This document shows positions 1 through 8,479 of a stretch of 8,589 nt of DNA, piece after piece. The DNA comes from Pseudomonadota bacterium (lineage in GTDB: Bacteria > Pseudomonadota > Alphaproteobacteria > Acetobacterales > Acetobacteraceae): NCBI GenBank assembly GCA_021826565.1, contig JAKAZJ010000051.1, positions 1 to 8,589 on the forward strand. The letters are read 5' to 3'. Numbering within the stretch: position 1 is the first letter of the stretch; the number at the start of each line of letters is the position of its first letter. A model generated the notes under the pieces. It worked only from the letters and a program-made list of their open reading frames with translations. It had not been told where the DNA came from and did no database searches. Position numbers and translations under genes: made by a program.

Positions 1-663
1 CCGCTCATCGTCGACGAGTGTCGCCAACCCGGCCGCCATCGGCGCCGAAACCAGTTCGGCGATATCCAGATCGCACCGCGTGATGCAGGCGCCCAGCGTG
101 CGCAGCGCGGTCGCGCTCGCATCGATCACGTGCAGCCGTGCCGAAAGCGTTTCGCAGTGCTGGCCGCGCGGGTCGCCGATATTCGTCACCTCGTCCACCC
201 CGAAGCCCAGCGGCAGCGCGTGAATGGTCTCGCGCCCATCGGCGGAAGCCCGGGCGCGCCCCTCGCTCACCACCCGGCGCAAATCCGCCTCCGCGACCGC
301 CCGTCCACCCACCGGCCACTGCACGTTGAACAATCGGCTCTCGGGTTGCCCGCACGATAAATTCACGGTCACGGCACGCAGGCGGAAATCGGCCATGTCC
401 TCGGCCTGGCCCACCGCCGCGCGAATGGCGCGCTCGGCCTCCTCGAGGTCCACGATCGAGCCCGCGCGCACGCCGCGCCCCTTCTGCCAGCCAAATCCAA
501 GCACCCGCAACGTGCCATCACTCTCCGTGCGTCCGATCAGACAGGCGATTTTCGTGGTGCCGATATCCAGCACGCCGAACGGCCCGCCGGCGCGCGGGCG
601 CGCCCGCTGCGGCGGGTCCGGGTCCATCGGCGGCGTGGTCAGCCGGCGCGGCAGGTCGGTCAT
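1..663 (-). CDS. ftsA: Cell division protein FtsA, N-terminal 221 residues (cut by window edge)
   Basis: FtsA is the actin-like ATPase that anchors FtsZ filaments to the inner membrane and recruits later divisome proteins. The frame is open from ATG at 663 to the window edge, giving 221 residues; the rest, including the membrane-binding C-terminal helix, lies outside. After a proline- and arginine-rich extension of about 28 residues comes the phosphate-1 loop of the actin fold, GVLDIGTTK (30-38), followed by CLIGR. Residues of about 92-185 match subdomain 1C, which is specific to FtsA, with VTVNLSCG near 98-105 and NIGDPRG at 161-167. The fragment stops at VDDER, just before the expected second phosphate loop. 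A GGAG eight bases upstream supports the start. It is the only gene here separated from its upstream neighbour, ftsQ, by a gap (52 bases). FtsZ would be expected next but is not in the window. Identification is very secure. Confidence 0.96.
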   Translation of the reverse strand, partial: MTDLPRRLTTPPMDPDPPQRARPRAGGPFGVLDIGTTKIACLIGRTESDGTLRVLGFGWQKGRGVRAGSIVDLEEAERAIRAAVGQAEDMADFRLRAVTVNLSCGQPESRLFNVQWPVGGRAVAEADLRRVVSEGRARASADGRETIHALPLGFGVDEVTNIGDPRGQHCETLSARLHVIDASATALRTLGACITRCDLDIAELVSAPMAAGLATLVDDER

Positions 664-715
664 TTTCCTGTCTCCAAGCAATTCGGCGCGCCGGCCGCGT
701 ATTCGGCTTGCGTCA
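664..715 (-). other. ftsQ-ftsA intergenic gap with direct repeat, palindrome and second stop codon
   Basis: This is the only gap between genes in the window. On the minus strand it begins with a second in-frame TGA (713-715) right after the ftsQ stop. It carries GCCGAAT twice, 20 bases apart start to start (plus-strand ATTCGGC at 681-687 and 701-707), and a perfect 10-base palindrome CGGCGCGCCG (684-693). Five-base inverted arms CAAGC/GCTTG (675-679 and 706-710) enclose these and abut the ftsA Shine-Dalgarno GGAG (672-675). I see no T-tract that would make it an intrinsic terminator and no convincing -35/-10 pair. A regulatory role is speculation. Confidence 0.4.
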
Positions 716-1627
716 TCATGAGGGGGGTACCGTCGCCGGTGTCGCCGTCGCTTCGGGGCGCAACGTCACCCGGTCCGGCAGGCGCAGGTCGATCACGGTC
801 AGCTTGCGGTCCAGCAGGTCGGTCGCGGCCTGCAATCGCGTCAGCCGGGCCAGCGCCTTGTCCTCGTTTTCCTCGGGCAGCAACACATAGGCGCCGTTAT
901 CGGTCTCCAGGTCCCAGCGCCGGTTGCCCACCAGCACCGCCGCCTGCACCCGCGTTTCGATCGCCGGGAACTTGCTCAGATCCGACAGCAACTGTTCGGC
1001 GTGGCTCGGGGCCTCCTCCCCCACCAGCAGCTTCAGCCCCTGCGCCAGATGCCGAATATTCTGGTCTGCCAGAACCGTGCCGTTCCGGTCGATCAGCGAG
1101 AAATGCCCGTTATGCTGCCACACCGCCGCCGCCCGCCGCTCCTGCAACAGCACCAGAACCGTGTCCGGCCAGCGCCGTTCCACCGTCGCCTGCTCGACCG
1201 AGGCCAGAGTCTCGATCCGGGCGCGCGCCGCGCGCACGGAAAATCCCAGCAACGGGTCGCCCGCGCGCACGCCGAGCGCCGCATTCAGCAATGGCAGTGG
1301 GGTCGCCGACCGTCCCTCGATCCGCACCTCCCGCACCCTCAGCCCCAGCGTGTCGCCGAAATTGCCCAGCCTCGCCTGCGCGCCGGTCAGGCTCGCCTCG
1401 CGGCGCGTGGTCCGCAGCAGCCACACCGCGCCCAGCACCCCGGTCAGAGCCAGGCCAGCCAGCATCAACGGCCGGCCCCGCCGCCGCGCCCGGCGCAGCG
1501 CCAGGGTCATGCGGTGCGGCCGGTCCTTCAGCGCGCGCGGTTCGCCCAGAATAGGCGTCGGCCGCTCTCCCGCCCGCGTCGGCGCGGCGCCCTCACGGCG
1601 CGGCTTGCCCGAACTCATTCGCGGCAT
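716..1627 (-). CDS. ftsQ: Cell division protein FtsQ
   Basis: FtsQ is a bitopic inner-membrane divisome protein that joins FtsB and FtsL and links early to late division proteins. The 303 residues show the family architecture: a basic, proline-rich cytoplasmic N-terminus (1-52), one membrane helix (about 53-71, PLMLAGLALTGVLGAVWLL), a POTRA domain (about 96-165, starting VREVRIEG and including the RRWPDTVLVLLQER strand), then the FtsQ/DivIB beta domain (about 165-290) with LIDRNGTVL and a closing VIDLRLPDRVTLR. The tail is Pro/Thr/Ala-rich. I prefer ATG 1627 because GGAG lies exactly eight bases upstream, as at four other genes here. The alternative ATG at 1618 would form an ATGA overlap with the ddl stop but puts that GGAG 17 bases away. 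The frame stays open far upstream inside ddl, but that part has no FtsQ character. It ends with two consecutive in-frame TGA codons. Confidence 0.95.
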   Translation of the reverse strand: MPRMSSGKPRREGAAPTRAGERPTPILGEPRALKDRPHRMTLALRRARRRGRPLMLAGLALTGVLGAVWLLRTTRREASLTGAQARLGNFGDTLGLRVREVRIEGRSATPLPLLNAALGVRAGDPLLGFSVRAARARIETLASVEQATVERRWPDTVLVLLQERRAAAVWQHNGHFSLIDRNGTVLADQNIRHLAQGLKLLVGEEAPSHAEQLLSDLSKFPAIETRVQAAVLVGNRRWDLETDNGAYVLLPEENEDKALARLTRLQAATDLLDRKLTVIDLRLPDRVTLRPEATATPATVPPS

Positions 1628-2532
1628 GCGGCCTGCTCCACCATCCAGCGGCACAGGGACGGAAAATCCATCCCGCAATACGCGGCCTGCTCCGGCAGCA
1701 GGCTGGTCGGCGTCAGCCCCGGCTGGGTATTCACCTCCAGCAGTATCAACCGTCCCGGCTCGCTGACCGTGTCGTCGTACCGGAAATCCGCCCGTGTCGC
1801 GCCGCGGCAGCCCAGCGCCTGGTGCGCCGCCACCGCCACCTGGCAGGCGAGCGCCGCCACCGCCTCGGGTATCGGCGCCGGCAGGGCGTGGCGCGACCCG
1901 CCGGCCGCATATTTGCTTTCGTAGTCGTAGAAGGCGTGCGCGGGGTTGATTTCGGTCACCGTCAGCGCCCGGTCGGCCAGCACGCCCACCGTCAATTCCC
2001 GACCCGGTATGAATTCCTCTACCAGCGCGGTCGGGCCATGCGACCAGCCGCTGGCGATTTCCGCGCGCCGGTTGTCCCCCTCGCGCAGAATATGAACCCC
2101 GACCGAGCTGCCTTCGGCAATCGGCTTCACCACATAGGGGCGCGGCAGCGGATCGGCCTCGGCCAGGCTTGCAACCGATATCACCCGGCCCGGCGCCACC
2201 GGCAGCCCGGCCTCGAGAAACACCGCCCGGGCCGAAGCCTTGTCCATGGCCAGCGCCGAGGCCCGCGCCGGGGAATGCGTGTAGGGCAGACCCATCCAGT
2301 CCAACATCCCCTGAATGGTGCCGTCCTCGCCGAAACGGCCATGCAGGGCATTGAACACCACGTCCGGGCGCGGGTTCAGCGCCGTGATAACCGCCGCGAG
2401 GTCCGCCCCCGCCTCGATCGGGCGCACCGCGAAGCCCGCGCCACGCAGTGCCGCAACCACCTGCGTCCCCGACGACAGGCTGACCTCCCGCTCCGCAGAA
2501 ATGCCGCCATAGAGAACCGCAACCGTCATCAT
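1615..2532 (-). CDS. ddl: D-alanine--D-alanine ligase (Ddl, ATP-grasp)
   Basis: Ddl joins two D-alanines using ATP in the cytoplasm, making the dipeptide that MurF adds to the peptidoglycan precursor. The 305 residues match the usual length. The N-terminal domain has VLYGGISAEREVSLSSG (7-22), whose Glu14 corresponds to E. coli DdlB Glu15. NALHGRFGEDGTIQGMLDW (61-79) follows. The ATP-grasp core has KPIAEGSSVG (136-145) on the loop over the active site, FYDYESKY (201-208) with the tyrosine of the omega loop, Arg247/Asp249, and LLEVNTQPG (264-272) whose Glu266 and Asn268 bind Mg2+. The gene starts ATGATG; I choose the first ATG (2532) because it overlaps the murB stop as ATGA and has GGAG eight bases upstream. 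Starting at 2529 would lose one Met. The product's place between murB and ftsQ is typical of alphaproteobacterial dcw clusters. All key residues are present. Confidence 0.97.
   Translation of the reverse strand: MMTVAVLYGGISAEREVSLSSGTQVVAALRGAGFAVRPIEAGADLAAVITALNPRPDVVFNALHGRFGEDGTIQGMLDWMGLPYTHSPARASALAMDKASARAVFLEAGLPVAPGRVISVASLAEADPLPRPYVVKPIAEGSSVGVHILREGDNRRAEIASGWSHGPTALVEEFIPGRELTVGVLADRALTVTEINPAHAFYDYESKYAAGGSRHALPAPIPEAVAALACQVAVAAHQALGCRGATRADFRYDDTVSEPGRLILLEVNTQPGLTPTSLLPEQAAYCGMDFPSLCRWMVEQAACRE
1636..1639 (-). promoter_or_regulatory. Shine-Dalgarno of ftsQ, decides the start
   Basis: GGAG on the minus strand, inside the ddl coding sequence, lies exactly eight bases upstream of ATG 1627. 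The other candidate, ATG 1618, would be 17 bases away, so this site favours the longer FtsQ beginning MPRMSSG. Confidence 0.65.
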
Positions 2533-3479
2533 GCCGTCGTCTCCGGCAGCCGCGCCAACCCGGCGGGCCAAATACCAAGCCGCCGGATTTCCCAGGCCAG
2601 GGTCACCCCGCTGGCATCGCGTACCCTGCGGCGGACGATCTCGCCCAGCGTCTCGAGCTCGGTCGCGCTGGCTGTGCCGCGGTTGATCAGAAAGTTGCAG
2701 TGCAGATCGGAAACCTGCGCATCGCCATAGGTCAGCCCACGACAGCCGGCGGCGTCGATCAATTCCCAGGCGCGCAGTCCGCTTTCATGCGCGGCGGGAT
2801 TGCGGAACGTGCTGCCGCCGGTGCGCGACCGCACCGGCTGGGTTTGCGCCCGGCTCGTCGCGATTTCGTGCATTCTGGCATTTATCGTCGCGCGCTCCCC
2901 GTTCGTCGCGCGCAACCGCGCCCGTACCACCACCCCGCGCGCCGGCAGGCAGGCGTGCCGATACGCAAGCTGCAACTGCACGGCGCTCAGCCGCAGCACA
3001 CCGTGTGGCGTGGCGACATCGGCCCAGTCCAGCACCGAGCCGATGTCGCTGCCATAGGCGCCGGCGTTCATGGCAACCGCCCCGCCCAGGCTGCCGGGTA
3101 TGCCGGAGAGAAATTCCAGTCCGGTCAGACCGGCCTCGGCCGCCTGCGCCGCGATATGCGCATCCAGGCAGGCAGCGCCCGCGACCATGCCATCCGCGTC
3201 CGGCACCATGTCGGAAAAGCCGCCGCCGAGGCGTATCGTCAGTCCCGGGATCCCGCCATCACGTATGATCACATTCGACCCCGCCCCCAGCACGGTCAGA
3301 CGGGCGGTGTCCGGCAAGGCCATCAGCGCGGTGCACAGATCCTCGGTATCGGCCGGTCGGAACAGGCATTCCGCCCGCCCGCCCGCGCGAAACCAGGTGG
3401 TCGCGGCCAGGTCCGCGTCCGCCCGCACCCGCCCGCGCAGGCCGCCGCACCCCATCGGCAGGGCCAGGGTCGCGCTCAT
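2529..3479 (-). CDS. murB: UDP-N-acetylenolpyruvoylglucosamine reductase (MurB)
   Basis: MurB is the cytoplasmic FAD-dependent, NADPH-using enzyme that reduces UDP-GlcNAc-enolpyruvate to UDP-MurNAc, the step before MurC. The 316-residue protein has [11 protein letters not shown] (27-37), typical of the FAD domain, then [13 protein letters not shown] (64-76), which binds the flavin pyrophosphate. Next are [19 protein letters not shown] (125-143) and YRHACLP (173-179), whose Arg174 matches the catalytic arginine. GGSTFRNP (221-228) carries the proton-donor Ser223. Near the end, LAWEIRRLG (294-302) holds the expected catalytic Glu297. The length and a [16 protein letters not shown] segment without the long E. 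coli-type insert fit type II MurB (inference). ATG 3479 overlaps the murC stop as ATGA, with GGAAGG seven bases upstream. Its TGA overlaps the ddl start. Confidence 0.97.
   Translation of the reverse strand: MSATLALPMGCGGLRGRVRADADLAATTWFRAGGRAECLFRPADTEDLCTALMALPDTARLTVLGAGSNVIIRDGGIPGLTIRLGGGFSDMVPDADGMVAGAACLDAHIAAQAAEAGLTGLEFLSGIPGSLGGAVAMNAGAYGSDIGSVLDWADVATPHGVLRLSAVQLQLAYRHACLPARGVVVRARLRATNGERATINARMHEIATSRAQTQPVRSRTGGSTFRNPAAHESGLRAWELIDAAGCRGLTYGDAQVSDLHCNFLINRGTASATELETLGEIVRRRVRDASGVTLAWEIRRLGIWPAGLARLPETTA
2541..2544 (-). promoter_or_regulatory. Shine-Dalgarno of ddl, decides the start
   Basis: GGAG on the minus strand, inside the end of murB, is eight bases upstream of the first ATG (2532) of the ATGATG pair and eleven from the second (2529). 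It favours the first. Confidence 0.6.
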
Positions 3480-4909
3480 CGCGCCGCCTTCCGCTTGCCG
3501 CGGCCCTGCAGGGCGGCCAATTCCTCAGGTAGAGCATGGGCCCATTGGGTAATGTTGCCGGCACCCAGGCACACCACATAATCCCCGGACCGGGCAATCG
3601 AATGCACCATTTCCGCGAGGTGCGATGGCTCGGACAGCGGCACTACCGCGCGGTGGCCGTGCGCGCGCAACCCCTCGATCAGGGCGTCGCGGTCGAAATC
3701 CGGTATCGGAGCCTCGCCGGCGGAATAGACATCGGCGACGATCACGGTTCCGGCATCGTTAAGGCAGGTGCAGAACTCCTCGAACAGAGATTGCAGCCGG
3801 GTATAGCGGTGCGGTTGCACCACCGCCACCACGTCGCGCGCGCCAGCCTGCCGCGCGGCCTTCAGCACGGCGGCAATTTCCACTGGGTGGTGGCCGTAAT
3901 CATCGATCACGGTTATGCCGCCGGCTTCCCCGGTACGGGTAAAGCGCCGCTTCACGCCGCGGAACCCGGCGAAGGCGGCCCGGATCGTATCCTCGTCCAC
4001 CCCCATTTCGGTCGCGATCGCCACCGCCGCGAGCGCGTTCTGGACATTATGCGCGCCGAGCATCGGCAGCCGGAACGGCGTCATCTCACGCGTCCGCCCG
4101 CGCGCCCGGTCGGTGATGATGACCTTGAACGTCGAGCCGGTGGGATCGGACTTTATCACCTGCCCGCGCACATCCGCCTGCGGCGATAGCCCATACGTCA
4201 CCACGCGCCGGTCGGACACGCGGGGTATCATCTGCTGCACCGCTGGGTGGTCAATGCACAGCACCGCGAACCCGTAGAAGGGAATATTCCCCACAAATTG
4301 ATCATAGCCGGCGGTCATCGCCTCCGCCGTGCCCCAATGGTCGAGGTGTTCGGGGTCCATGTTGGTGACCACCGCGATCGTCGCCGGCAGGCGTAGAAAG
4401 CTGCCGTCGCTTTCGTCGGCCTCCACCACCATCCATTCCCCTTGGCCCAGCCGGGTATTGGACCCGTAGGCATTCACGATCCCACCATTGATCACGGTCG
4501 GGTCCAGGCCCGCCGCCTCCAGCACGCAGGCGATCAGCGATGTGGTGGTGGTCTTGCCGTGGGTGCCGCCCACCGCCACCGACCAGCGCAGCCGCATCAA
4601 CTCGGCCAGCATTTCCGCCCGCCGCACCACCGGAATGAACCGCTCACGCGCGGCCACCACTTCCGGGTTGTCTCGCTTGACCGCGGTCGACACCACCACC
4701 ACCCGCGCCTTGCCCAGATGCGCCGCGTCATGGCCTATCATCACGGGAATACCCGCCTCGCGCAGCCGCGCCACATTGGCGGTCTCGGCGAGGTCGCTGC
4801 CCTGCACCGCGTAGCCCAGCACATGCAGTAACTGCGCGATACCGGACATGCCAATGCCGCCGATACCCACGAAATGAATGGTCCCGATCGAAAGCGGCAA
4901 GGCTCTCAT
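3476..4909 (-). CDS. murC: UDP-N-acetylmuramate--L-alanine ligase (MurC)
   Basis: MurC adds L-alanine to UDP-MurNAc with ATP, the first amino-acid step of the cytoplasmic peptidoglycan pathway. The 477 residues show the three Mur-ligase domains. The N-terminal UDP-binding domain has [18 protein letters not shown] (11-28). The central ATPase has the P-loop [10 protein letters not shown] (114-123), [11 protein letters not shown] (161-171) and [10 protein letters not shown] (183-192). The C-terminal domain has GVKRRF (318-323) and [10 protein letters not shown] (336-345), with QPHRYTR (365-371). GSDL (37-40) and [14 protein letters not shown] fit MurC rather than MurD, E or F. ATG 4909 forms an ATGA overlap with the murG stop and has GGAG eight bases upstream. 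The frame remains open upstream into murG to 5491, but that part is arginine- and glycine-rich shadow sequence with no MurC similarity. The C-terminal tail is basic (GRGKRKAAR). Confidence 0.98.
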   Translation of the reverse strand: MRALPLSIGTIHFVGIGGIGMSGIAQLLHVLGYAVQGSDLAETANVARLREAGIPVMIGHDAAHLGKARVVVVSTAVKRDNPEVVAARERFIPVVRRAEMLAELMRLRWSVAVGGTHGKTTTTSLIACVLEAAGLDPTVINGGIVNAYGSNTRLGQGEWMVVEADESDGSFLRLPATIAVVTNMDPEHLDHWGTAEAMTAGYDQFVGNIPFYGFAVLCIDHPAVQQMIPRVSDRRVVTYGLSPQADVRGQVIKSDPTGSTFKVIITDRARGRTREMTPFRLPMLGAHNVQNALAAVAIATEMGVDEDTIRAAFAGFRGVKRRFTRTGEAGGITVIDDYGHHPVEIAAVLKAARQAGARDVVAVVQPHRYTRLQSLFEEFCTCLNDAGTVIVADVYSAGEAPIPDFDRDALIEGLRAHGHRAVVPLSEPSHLAEMVHSIARSGDYVVCLGAGNITQWAHALPEELAALQGRGKRKAAR

Positions 4910-6015
4910 GAGGCGCTCTCCCGGATCGCGGCTTCCACCACATCGGCCAGACGGGCCGCCGCGTCCGGCCGCCCGTGCCGGGCCATTTCCGCCGCCGCCG
5001 CCGGCAAACTCGTCGGGCTGGTCAGAATTTCCGTGAGCAGCGCGGTCAGAAGCGCGGGCACGAATTCCGCCTCGCGCAACCGCCAGGCGCCCGCGCCCAG
5101 CGCCGCCGCGTTCGCGCTCTGGTGGTCGTCTATCGCCCCCGGCAGGGGCACCAGCACGGCGGGCCGCCCGATCACGGCCAGTTCCGCCAGCGTCGAGGCG
5201 CCGGCCCGCCCGATCACGAGATGCGCCGCCACGATCCGCGCCGCCATGTCGTTGAAGAACGAGGCCAGCGTCACCTCCAGCCCGGCGGCCTCGTAGGCGG
5301 CGCGCACCGCCGCGAGGTCCGCTTCGCGTGCCTGCTGGGTAATGACCAGCCGCGCCCGCACACCGGGCGGCAGCGCGGTCAGAGCCGCCGGTACCACTGT
5401 CGAGAATATCCGCGCGCCGAGCGACCCGCCGGTCACCAGCACGCGGATCGGCCCGTCGGGTGCTGGAGGCGCGTAAGGGCTGGCCGCGCATGCGCCGATC
5501 GCCGGGCGTACCGGGTTGCCGGTTACAACCGTTGCGACCCCCGCCGGCAGTGTCCGGGTCGCGGCATAGCTCAGGGCCAGAATTGTGCCGCCCGCGCGCG
5601 CCAGAAATCGGTTGGCGCGGCCCAGTACCGCGTTCTGTTCGTGCAGCACCACGGGCACCGCCCGGCGCAACAGGCGCCGGCCGAGCACTGGCGGCACGCT
5701 GGGATAGCCGCCGAACCCGACGATCGCTGAGGGGTGCAGCCGCCGCAACGCCGCCCAGGCCTGCATCGTGCCGGCGGCCAGGGCCAGGGCCGATCTGGCG
5801 GCGCTGGCCACGCCACGCCCGGCCAACCCGCCGCCCGCCAGCACCGCCACCGGCACGCCGGCAAACGCGCCGTCCGGCGCGCGGTCCTGGCCGCGGCGGT
5901 CCGTCATCAAGGCAATGGCGTGGCCACGCGCCGTCAATTCCGCGGCCAGCGCCTCGGCCGGAAAAAAATGCCCGCCCGTGCCGCCCGCCGCCAGAATGAC
6001 CCGACGTCCGTTCAT
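4906..6015 (-). CDS. murG: Lipid II synthase MurG (UDP-GlcNAc transferase)
   Basis: MurG is the GT28-family glycosyltransferase on the cytoplasmic face of the inner membrane. It moves GlcNAc from UDP-GlcNAc onto lipid I to make lipid II, the substrate of FtsW. The 369-residue protein has two Rossmann-like halves. The N-terminal half opens with [12 protein letters not shown] (9-20), the first glycine loop, then [10 protein letters not shown] (100-109) and [12 protein letters not shown] (125-136). The C-terminal half has TGNPVR (165-170), GGSLGAR (196-202), the donor-binding [10 protein letters not shown] (270-279) and the DDHQSANA segment (296-303) with the conserved Gln299 and Asn302. ATG 6015 overlaps the ftsW stop as ATGA. 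Its Shine-Dalgarno is weaker than its neighbours' (AGGG nine bases upstream), so coupling to ftsW translation is likely (inference). The protein is alanine-rich, in line with the GC content. Confidence 0.98.
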   Translation of the reverse strand: MNGRRVILAAGGTGGHFFPAEALAAELTARGHAIALMTDRRGQDRAPDGAFAGVPVAVLAGGGLAGRGVASAARSALALAAGTMQAWAALRRLHPSAIVGFGGYPSVPPVLGRRLLRRAVPVVLHEQNAVLGRANRFLARAGGTILALSYAATRTLPAGVATVVTGNPVRPAIGACAASPYAPPAPDGPIRVLVTGGSLGARIFSTVVPAALTALPPGVRARLVITQQAREADLAAVRAAYEAAGLEVTLASFFNDMAARIVAAHLVIGRAGASTLAELAVIGRPAVLVPLPGAIDDHQSANAAALGAGAWRLREAEFVPALLTALLTEILTSPTSLPAAAAEMARHGRPDAAARLADVVEAAIRESAS

Positions 6016-7130
6016 CGCAGTGCGCCCTGGCTGCGCGCGCGCGTCAAGGCCAGCAGAAATCCCAGTTCCAGCGCCATCGCCAGCGCCGAACTGCCACCAT
6101 ACGAAATGAACGGCAGCGTCATGCCTTTGGTCGGAATAAGGTGCAGCGCGCTCGCCATGTTCACGAAGGCCTGCAACCCGAAACTGGTGGCAAGACCGCT
6201 GACCGCCAGAATGATGAACAGATCGTGCTCGTTCAAAAGCCGCAGCAACGCGCGGATCACGATGAACGCGAATATCGCCACCAGCACGAGGCAGACCAGA
6301 AACCCGAATTCCTCGCCCGCCACCGCGAACACGAAATCGGCGTGCGCGTCCGGCAGCATATCCTTGACCTGGCCCTCGCCCGGGCCGCGGCCGAACAGCC
6401 CGCCATTGCCAAAAGCCTGCAACGCCTTGTCTACCTGATAGGAATTATCGGCGGTCGGGTGCAGAAAGCGCAGCACGCGCGTGCGCACATGCGCATCCCA
6501 GGTGTAAAGCCCTATCGCGCCCAGCACCATCCCGATCAGGCCAAGACCGATCCAGCCGAGATTGATCCCCTCGACGAACAGCTGCGCCAGAAAAACCGCT
6601 GTGACCACGGTCAGCATGCCGATATCCGGCTGCGCCTTGAGCAGCAACAGAATCACCACGAAAATCGCGCAGGCCATGAGTGTGCCGGGAAAATTCCGCC
6701 GCTTCTTGCTCTCCGCTATCAGCCAGGCGGCCACTACCGCGAAGCAGGGTTTCAGGAATTCACTCGGCTGTATCGCGAACCCCGGCAGCGAAATCCACCG
6801 CCGCGCGCCCTTGATCTCGGTGCCTATCACCAGCGTCATCGCGGTCAGTCCGAGCGCTATCATGCAGCCCAGCAGGGCGGCCCGCTTGACGTTGCGTGGC
6901 GACAGCATCGACACCCCGACCACCTCGACGAAGGCGACCGCGAGAAACAGAACCTGCTTCAGGATGAACAGGTCCTGTGCCTCGCCGATGCGCGCCGCAA
7001 CCGAGGGGGATGCCGCCAGGATCAGCACATAGCCGAACCCGATCAGGGTCGCGATCGCAATCAGCGTCAGGCGGTCGACCGACCACCACCACCGTCCCAG
7101 CAGGGACGTATCGGTGCGCGAAACCGGCAT
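6012..7130 (-). CDS. ftsW: Septal peptidoglycan polymerase FtsW (SEDS family)
   Basis: FtsW is the polytopic SEDS glycosyltransferase that polymerises lipid II at the septum with its partner transpeptidase FtsI. The 372 residues contain about ten hydrophobic segments, the first at about 21-41 after a short cytoplasmic start. Family signatures are [11 protein letters not shown] (103-113) with QPSEFLK (121-127), the large periplasmic loop with [16 protein letters not shown] (229-244) and [10 protein letters not shown] (245-254), then [16 protein letters not shown] (259-274), whose Asp265 matches the catalytic aspartate of FtsW/Rod[17 protein letters not shown] (333-348) follows near the C-terminus. 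I choose ATG 7130, which overlaps the murD stop by one base (TGATG) and has GGAG eight bases upstream within GGGAGGTGG, the strongest Shine-Dalgarno here. A GTG one codon upstream (7133) is possible but leaves a shorter spacing. FtsW rather than RodA is favoured by the cluster position. Confidence 0.97.
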   Translation of the reverse strand: MPVSRTDTSLLGRWWWSVDRLTLIAIATLIGFGYVLILAASPSVAARIGEAQDLFILKQVLFLAVAFVEVVGVSMLSPRNVKRAALLGCMIALGLTAMTLVIGTEIKGARRWISLPGFAIQPSEFLKPCFAVVAAWLIAESKKRRNFPGTLMACAIFVVILLLLKAQPDIGMLTVVTAVFLAQLFVEGINLGWIGLGLIGMVLGAIGLYTWDAHVRTRVLRFLHPTADNSYQVDKALQAFGNGGLFGRGPGEGQVKDMLPDAHADFVFAVAGEEFGFLVCLVLVAIFAFIVIRALLRLLNEHDLFIILAVSGLATSFGLQAFVNMASALHLIPTKGMTLPFISYGGSSALAMALELGFLLALTRARSQGALR

Positions 7131-8479
7131 CACACCACCTCCCGCAAGGCGCGTGTCAAATGCGCGAAAACCTCGCCGCGCTGCTCGAAGCCGCTGAACT
7201 GGTCGAAGCTCGCCGCCGCCGGCGACAGCAGCACCACCTTCACGCCGCGCCGTCGCGCCGCCGCGTCCGCCTCGGGCACGGCACGCTCGAGCGTTTCGAC
7301 GATCCGGTGTGGCACGCCATGAGCTTGCAGGGTGCGGGCAAATACCGGCGCGTCACGACCGATCAGCAGGGCTTCCGCGACCCGCGGGAAATACGGCGCC
7401 AGTGCTTCTATCCCCCCCACCTTGCCCATGCCGCCCGCGATCCATATCACCTGGCGATAACATACCAGCGCGCGTTCGGTGGCGTCGGCATTGGTCGCCT
7501 TGCTGTCATTGATGAAGCGCACACCATCGATTTCGGCGATCAGGCTCTGGCGGTGGGGCAGGCCCGGATAATCGCGCAGACCATCGGCCAGCCGCGCGCG
7601 GCTCACGCCCAGCGCGGCCGCCATGGCGCAGGCCGCGGCGGCATTCTGCGCATTGTGCGCGCCCGGCAGGGCAGGGGCCTCGCGCAGATCCAGAATTGGC
7701 CCGTCGGCATCGCGCAGCCACGTGCCCTCGGCCCATAGATCGGCCGGGGCATGGCCGGAAACCCGCATCACATGGGGGCCGCGCAGCCCGTCCGCCATCG
7801 TCCGCGAAGGCCCGTCGTCCACGCCCACCACGGCGGTATCCGCCGTGGTCTGGCGGTCGAATATATGCCGCTTCGCCGCTGCATACCCCGCCATGTCGCC
7901 ATGCCGGTCCAGGTGGTCCGGGGTCAGGTTCAACAGTGTCGCGACATCGAACCGCAGGGTCGCCAGCCGTTCGAGCATATAGGACGACATTTCCAGGCAA
8001 TAAACGCCGTGATCGTCGAGACCGGGCAGGGCCAGCGCCGCCGGGCCGAGATTGGCTCCCGCCGCCACGCTCAGCCCCGCGCGCGCCAGCACATGCGCGA
8101 GCAACGCGGTGGTGGTCGATTTGCCATTGGTGCCGGTAATGCCGGCGAACCGCGCGCGGGAGCCATTTTCCCGTACCGCCTGGAACAGCAATTCGGCATC
8201 TGTCCATATGGGCAGAAACCGTGCCCGGGCGTCCGCGGCCACGGGGTGGGGCGCGGGCAGAAAATGCGGAATACCAGGCGAGATCACCAACGCGTCGTAG
8301 CGCGCGCCGAGCGGGTCCGAGATCGGCAGGGTGTCGTCGCGCTTGCCCGGATCGTCGTCCCAGGCCAGAACCTCGGCCCCCATGGCCAGCAGCGCGCGCG
8401 CTGCCGACGCTCCGGCCCGGCCAAGCCCCAGCACCGCGAAGCGCCGGCCGGCGAACGTATCTGGGCGAAACTCGCTCAT
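7130..8479 (-). CDS. murD: UDP-N-acetylmuramoylalanine--D-glutamate ligase (MurD)
   Basis: MurD adds D-glutamate to UDP-MurNAc-L-Ala with ATP in the cytoplasm. The 449 residues show an N-terminal nucleotide-sugar domain with [16 protein letters not shown] (15-30) and VISPGIP (65-71), a central ATPase with the P-loop [12 protein letters not shown] (113-124), EMSSYMLE (163-170), [11 protein letters not shown] (184-194) and Lys203 in YAAAKRHIF, the position of the usual carbamylated lysine. The C-terminal domain has PGLPHR (305-310), FINDSKATN (322-330), IAGGMGK (347-353) and [12 protein letters not shown] (417-428). One departure is Met168, where many MurD proteins have Gln. ATG 8479 overlaps the mraY stop as ATGA; the upstream signal is weak (GAAG five bases away), so coupling to mraY is likely (inference). 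The TGA overlaps the ftsW start. Confidence 0.98.
   Translation of the reverse strand: MSEFRPDTFAGRRFAVLGLGRAGASAARALLAMGAEVLAWDDDPGKRDDTLPISDPLGARYDALVISPGIPHFLPAPHPVAADARARFLPIWTDAELLFQAVRENGSRARFAGITGTNGKSTTTALLAHVLARAGLSVAAGANLGPAALALPGLDDHGVYCLEMSSYMLERLATLRFDVATLLNLTPDHLDRHGDMAGYAAAKRHIFDRQTTADTAVVGVDDGPSRTMADGLRGPHVMRVSGHAPADLWAEGTWLRDADGPILDLREAPALPGAHNAQNAAAACAMAAALGVSRARLADGLRDYPGLPHRQSLIAEIDGVRFINDSKATNADATERALVCYRQVIWIAGGMGKVGGIEALAPYFPRVAEALLIGRDAPVFARTLQAHGVPHRIVETLERAVPEADAAARRRGVKVVLLSPAAASFDQFSGFEQRGEVFAHLTRALREVV
7138..7143 (-). promoter_or_regulatory. Strong Shine-Dalgarno of ftsW, decides the start
   Basis: GGGAGG on the minus strand, inside the end of murD, matches the anti-Shine-Dalgarno core best of any site here. 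Its GGAG ends eight bases before ATG 7130, the same spacing as at murC, ddl, ftsQ and ftsA, which favours ATG 7130 over GTG 7133. Confidence 0.7.

Noticed and set aside
5..355. Minus-strand open frame of 116 codons within ftsA
   Set aside because: It is an out-of-frame shadow of ftsA, whose own frame carries the actin-fold motifs.
684..710. Intrinsic terminator between ftsQ and ftsA
   Set aside because: The stem is short and imperfect and no run of T follows it on the minus strand; ftsA begins immediately downstream.
1628..2578. Upstream continuation of the ftsQ frame through all of ddl, giving a possible 620-residue protein
   Set aside because: The extra part is Gly/Arg/Ala-rich shadow of ddl with no FtsQ features; ddl itself has every ATP-grasp motif in the other frame. 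High GC makes stop codons rare in shadow frames.
4910..5491. Upstream continuation of the murC frame inside murG, giving a possible 671-residue protein
   Set aside because: It overlaps the well-conserved C-terminal half of murG, and MurC homology begins cleanly at ATG 4909 with its own Shine-Dalgarno.
6141..7322. Long plus-strand open frame (393 codons) opposite ftsW and the end of murD, with others opposite murC, murD, ddl and ftsQ
   Set aside because: They are antisense to conserved genes, are rich in His, Arg, Gln and Pro in the way GC-rich antisense frames are, and show no recognisable domain or ribosome site.
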